DNA of 14,092 bases from an uncultured Flavobacteriales bacterium (GTDB taxonomy: Bacteria > Bacteroidota > Bacteroidia > Flavobacteriales > Schleiferiaceae), in NCBI GenBank assembly GCA_903821715.1, contig CAIJMB010000038.1, forward strand, positions 1 to 14,092, in the 5' to 3' direction. Positions 12,688 through 14,092 of the stretch are shown here, in pieces. The notes beneath the pieces are model-generated. The model was not told where the DNA came from and searched no databases. It worked only from the letters and a program-made list of their open reading frames with translations. Positions within the stretch are counted from its first letter, which is position 1, and each line of letters opens with the position of its first letter. The position numbers and the translations under genes were made by a program.

Positions 12688-13302
12688 ATGCACGTTGCAA
12701 TCGCCGGAAACATCGGGTCGGGAAAGACCACCCTGACCACCCTACTCGCCAAGCACTACGGCTGGCAGCCCCACTTCGAAGAGGTGGACGAAAACCCCTA
12801 CCTGAACGAGTTCTACGACGACATGATGCGGTGGTCGTTCAACCTGCAGATTTACTTTTTGCACAGCCGGTTCCGCCAGATTCACAGCTTTCGCAGCCAG
12901 AACAAGAACGTCATCCAAGACCGCACCATCTACGAGGATGCGAACATCTTCGCCCCCAACCTTCACGACATGGGCCTCATGTCTTCGCGGGACTTCAACA
13001 CCTACCAGGAACTCTTCGGGCTCATGGAGGAATTCATCAAGGCTCCCGACCTGCTGATTTACCTTAACGCGAGCGTTCCGACGCTGGTGCGCCAAATTCA
13101 AAAGCGCGGACGCCCCTACGAAAACAGCATCCGCCTCGACTACCTGCAGAACCTCAACGAACGCTACAACGAGTGGATCAAGGGCTACGACAAGGGCCGC
13201 CTACTCGTCATCGACGTGGACCAACTCGAATTTGACAGCAAGCCCGAGGACCTCGGCAAGGTGATTGAGAAAATTGACGCGGAGCTGAACGGACTCTTTT
13301 AG
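12688..13302 (+). CDS. Deoxynucleoside kinase (dNK/dGK-dCK family)
   Basis: The 204-residue protein phosphorylates deoxynucleosides to monophosphates for dNTP salvage. It has P-loop GNIGSGKTT (7-15), a catalytic acidic residue in FEEVDENPYL, the substrate-binding helix with FNLQIYFLHSRF, the DRTIYED motif (D78-R79, corresponding to the family DRS motif), and an arginine-rich lid QKRGRPYE (138-145). The length is normal for bacterial dAK/dGK-type enzymes; substrate choice (dA, dG or dC) cannot be assigned from these motifs. The ATG at 12688 lies 5 nt after a -7 box. It diverges from PIN module 1 and converges with PIN module 2; no functional link with them is implied. Confidence 0.94.
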   Translation: MHVAIAGNIGSGKTTLTTLLAKHYGWQPHFEEVDENPYLNEFYDDMMRWSFNLQIYFLHSRFRQIHSFRSQNKNVIQDRTIYEDANIFAPNLHDMGLMSSRDFNTYQELFGLMEEFIKAPDLLIYLNASVPTLVRQIQKRGRPYENSIRLDYLQNLNERYNEWIKGYDKGRLLVIDVDQLEFDSKPEDLGKVIEKIDAELNGLF

Positions 13303-13305
13303 CCC

Positions 13306-13329
13306 CTGGCTACTGGTTTCTTGTGCCAG
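13306..13329 (+). repeat. Heptad-type repeat after the deoxynucleoside kinase gene
   Basis: CTGGCTA, CTGGTTT and CTTGTGC follow each other with 7-bp period, starting 3 nt past the kinase stop codon. The first 18 nt match the sequence after the mutS stop (from 5050) at 15 positions. CTGGC at the left and GCCAG at 13325-13329 can also form a 5-bp stem, without a T run. Confidence 0.5.
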
Positions 13330-13338
13330 CCGATTCTT

Positions 13339-13761
13339 CTATATCATTATCCTTGCGCAAATAACCGACGGCAGGACTGGCCGCAGGCCACGCTCTTGAA
13401 ATGCGGCGAAGTCGGCCACGTTCCGTGTAGCGAGCCATTGTATGCCCTGTTCGAGGCAGCTGATCGCGAGCGCCGCGTCTTCAGGGTCCTTATAACTTAG
13501 ACCGCCGCGGAGCGCATCCATCGATTCAGGAATCAGTGTTAGGTTGCGCATCAATGTGTCAAGCAGTTCGATGCAGGCCCTTCCGCGATCCCTCATCGCC
13601 ACATACCGTACCGCATGAATGACTGAGGCGGTAGTCACGAGCTCCACACGCCCGTCCATACCAAGCTTCATTAGCGTCATTGCGTCACGTACATGCCGGG
13701 TGCGGTGCAGCACAATGTCGAGCAGCACGTTGGTATCCACAAACACCCTTGGCTTACTCAT
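13339..13761 (-). CDS. PIN-domain toxin (VapC-like RNase), module 2
   Basis: The 140-residue PIN protein has D9 in FVDTNVLLD, D82/E84/D85 in KDPEDAAL and D107 in LATRNVADF, the expected metal-binding acidic residues for RNase activity. The in-frame extension upstream (28 codons) overlaps the antitoxin and shows no domain, so the start is ATG 13761. That ATG overlaps the antitoxin stop by 8 nt (ATGAGTAA), typical of coupled antitoxin-toxin pairs. The gene converges with the deoxynucleoside kinase gene, 36 bp apart. The key residues are intact. It is a diverged relative of the module 1 toxin rather than a recent duplicate. Confidence 0.92.
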   Translation of the reverse strand: MSKPRVFVDTNVLLDIVLHRTRHVRDAMTLMKLGMDGRVELVTTASVIHAVRYVAMRDRGRACIELLDTLMRNLTLIPESMDALRGGLSYKDPEDAALAISCLEQGIQWLATRNVADFAAFQERGLRPVLPSVICARIMI

Positions 13762-14029
13762 GGCGGCTGGCCGCGGCGGATTTGTAATATGGATCTTGGG
13801 GATCAAACTGGTCCTCGCTTCGGGGCGGAACCTTTTCGAGCGCATCCATCAACGCCTGAAACTCGGAACTCGGAGCTTCCGTGGGAACCTGCATGGCTTC
13901 GAACAACTGCTCTACAAGTGCCGAAACGCTGAGCCCAAGCTCGTCGGCGCGCTGCTTGCCGTACGCAATAGCGTCTTCGCTCAAGCGCAAGGTGAGTTTT
14001 TTCTTTTCGGGTTCCGGATTGAATCTCAT
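13754..14029 (-). CDS. Ribbon-helix-helix-like antitoxin of PIN module 2 (DUF6364-like)
   Basis: The 91-residue protein carries KKKLTLRLSEDAIAYGKQ (about 9-26) and LGLSVSALVEQLFEAM, a ribbon-helix-helix-like DNA-binding segment that aligns with the module 1 antitoxin. Its acidic C-terminal half (PPRSEDQFDPQDPYY) probably contacts the toxin. I prefer ATG 14029 to the in-frame TTG at 14038. A -7 box ends 6 nt before this ATG. An 8-bp inverted repeat brackets the box, a likely autorepression site. Confidence 0.87.
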   Translation of the reverse strand: MRFNPEPEKKKLTLRLSEDAIAYGKQRADELGLSVSALVEQLFEAMQVPTEAPSSEFQALMDALEKVPPRSEDQFDPQDPYYKSAAASRHE

Positions 14030-14059
14030 GACGTACAAAAATATAAATTCCGTACGTCA
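14029..14059 (-). promoter_or_regulatory. -7 box and inverted-repeat operator of PIN module 2
   Basis: TATTTTTG on the minus strand (14043-14036) is the -7 box. It is bracketed by the perfect 8-bp inverted repeat TGACGTAC (14029-14036) and GTACGTCA (14052-14059). The ACGT cores are 23 bp apart (14031 and 14054), the same distance as the TACGTA sites of module 1. No clear -33 box was found. Confidence 0.7.
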
Positions 14060-14081
14060 GTTCGCGGAAGAAAAAAAGTAA

Positions 14082-14092
14082 AATCCGGTTAT
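14082..14092 (-). repeat. CCGG hairpin repeat at the right edge (cut)
   Basis: The minus strand reads ATAACCGGATTTTACTTTTT, matching copies 3 and 4 through core and T-rich tail. The left arm lies beyond the window. The T-rich tail (14071-14081 on the plus strand: A-rich) ends just before the module 2 operator. Confidence 0.6.

Noticed and set aside
8844..14059. Genomic island or integrated element carrying the three toxin-antitoxin modules
   Set aside because: No integrase, transposase, attachment-site duplication or flanking repeats were seen, and housekeeping genes are interspersed.

Overview
The window looks like a chromosomal segment of a Bacteroidota member, probably a moderately high-GC Flavobacteriales-type lineage (the order is a guess). 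Three things point there. The first gene ends in a type IX secretion (T9SS) C-terminal sorting domain. Several genes are preceded by the Bacteroidota-type -7 promoter box TAnnTTTG, in some cases with a -33 TTG/TTTG. Shine-Dalgarno sequences are largely absent.

Layout, left to right. (1) 1-1511: the 3' part of a large secreted modular T9SS substrate (Calx-beta remnant, OB-like region, lamin-tail domain, sorting domain), closed by a strong terminator. (2) 1590-1737: promoter, tRNA-Gly(GCC) and terminator. (3) 1755-1815: a pair of short hairpin repeats 41 bp apart, facing the 3' end of a SpoU-family RNA methyltransferase (minus). (4) That gene diverges from mutS (plus), which carries an in-frame heptanucleotide-repeat insertion. 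(5) 5043-5181: mutS 3' repeats, including a second 41-bp-spaced hairpin pair, then the terminator of an OmpA-family lipoprotein. (6) folK and the OmpA lipoprotein gene are on the minus strand with an ATGA stop/start overlap. (7) sppA and yhhQ are on the plus strand, 3 nt apart. (8) A hicAB toxin-antitoxin pair (minus) has a striking tandem operator. (9) A DUF2797 gene (minus) diverges from a GH3-family gene (plus). (10) A deoxynucleoside kinase gene (plus) is flanked by two related antitoxin/PIN-toxin modules (minus).

Most genes are housekeeping (mismatch repair, folate synthesis, queuosine precursor salvage, dNTP salvage, envelope proteolysis), with three toxin-antitoxin modules among them. 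I do not see a clear multi-gene undescribed system. The parts that known families do not explain are non-coding. One is a family of about six CCGG-centred hairpin repeats, two pairs of which keep an identical 41-bp spacing. Another is a degenerate 7-bp repeat family that invaded mutS in frame and also sits at two gene 3' ends. The third is a recurrent layout in which the -7 box ends only 4-7 nt before the start codon, predicting leaderless or nearly leaderless mRNAs. The control regions of all three toxin-antitoxin modules contain regularly phased palindromic motifs around the -7 box.
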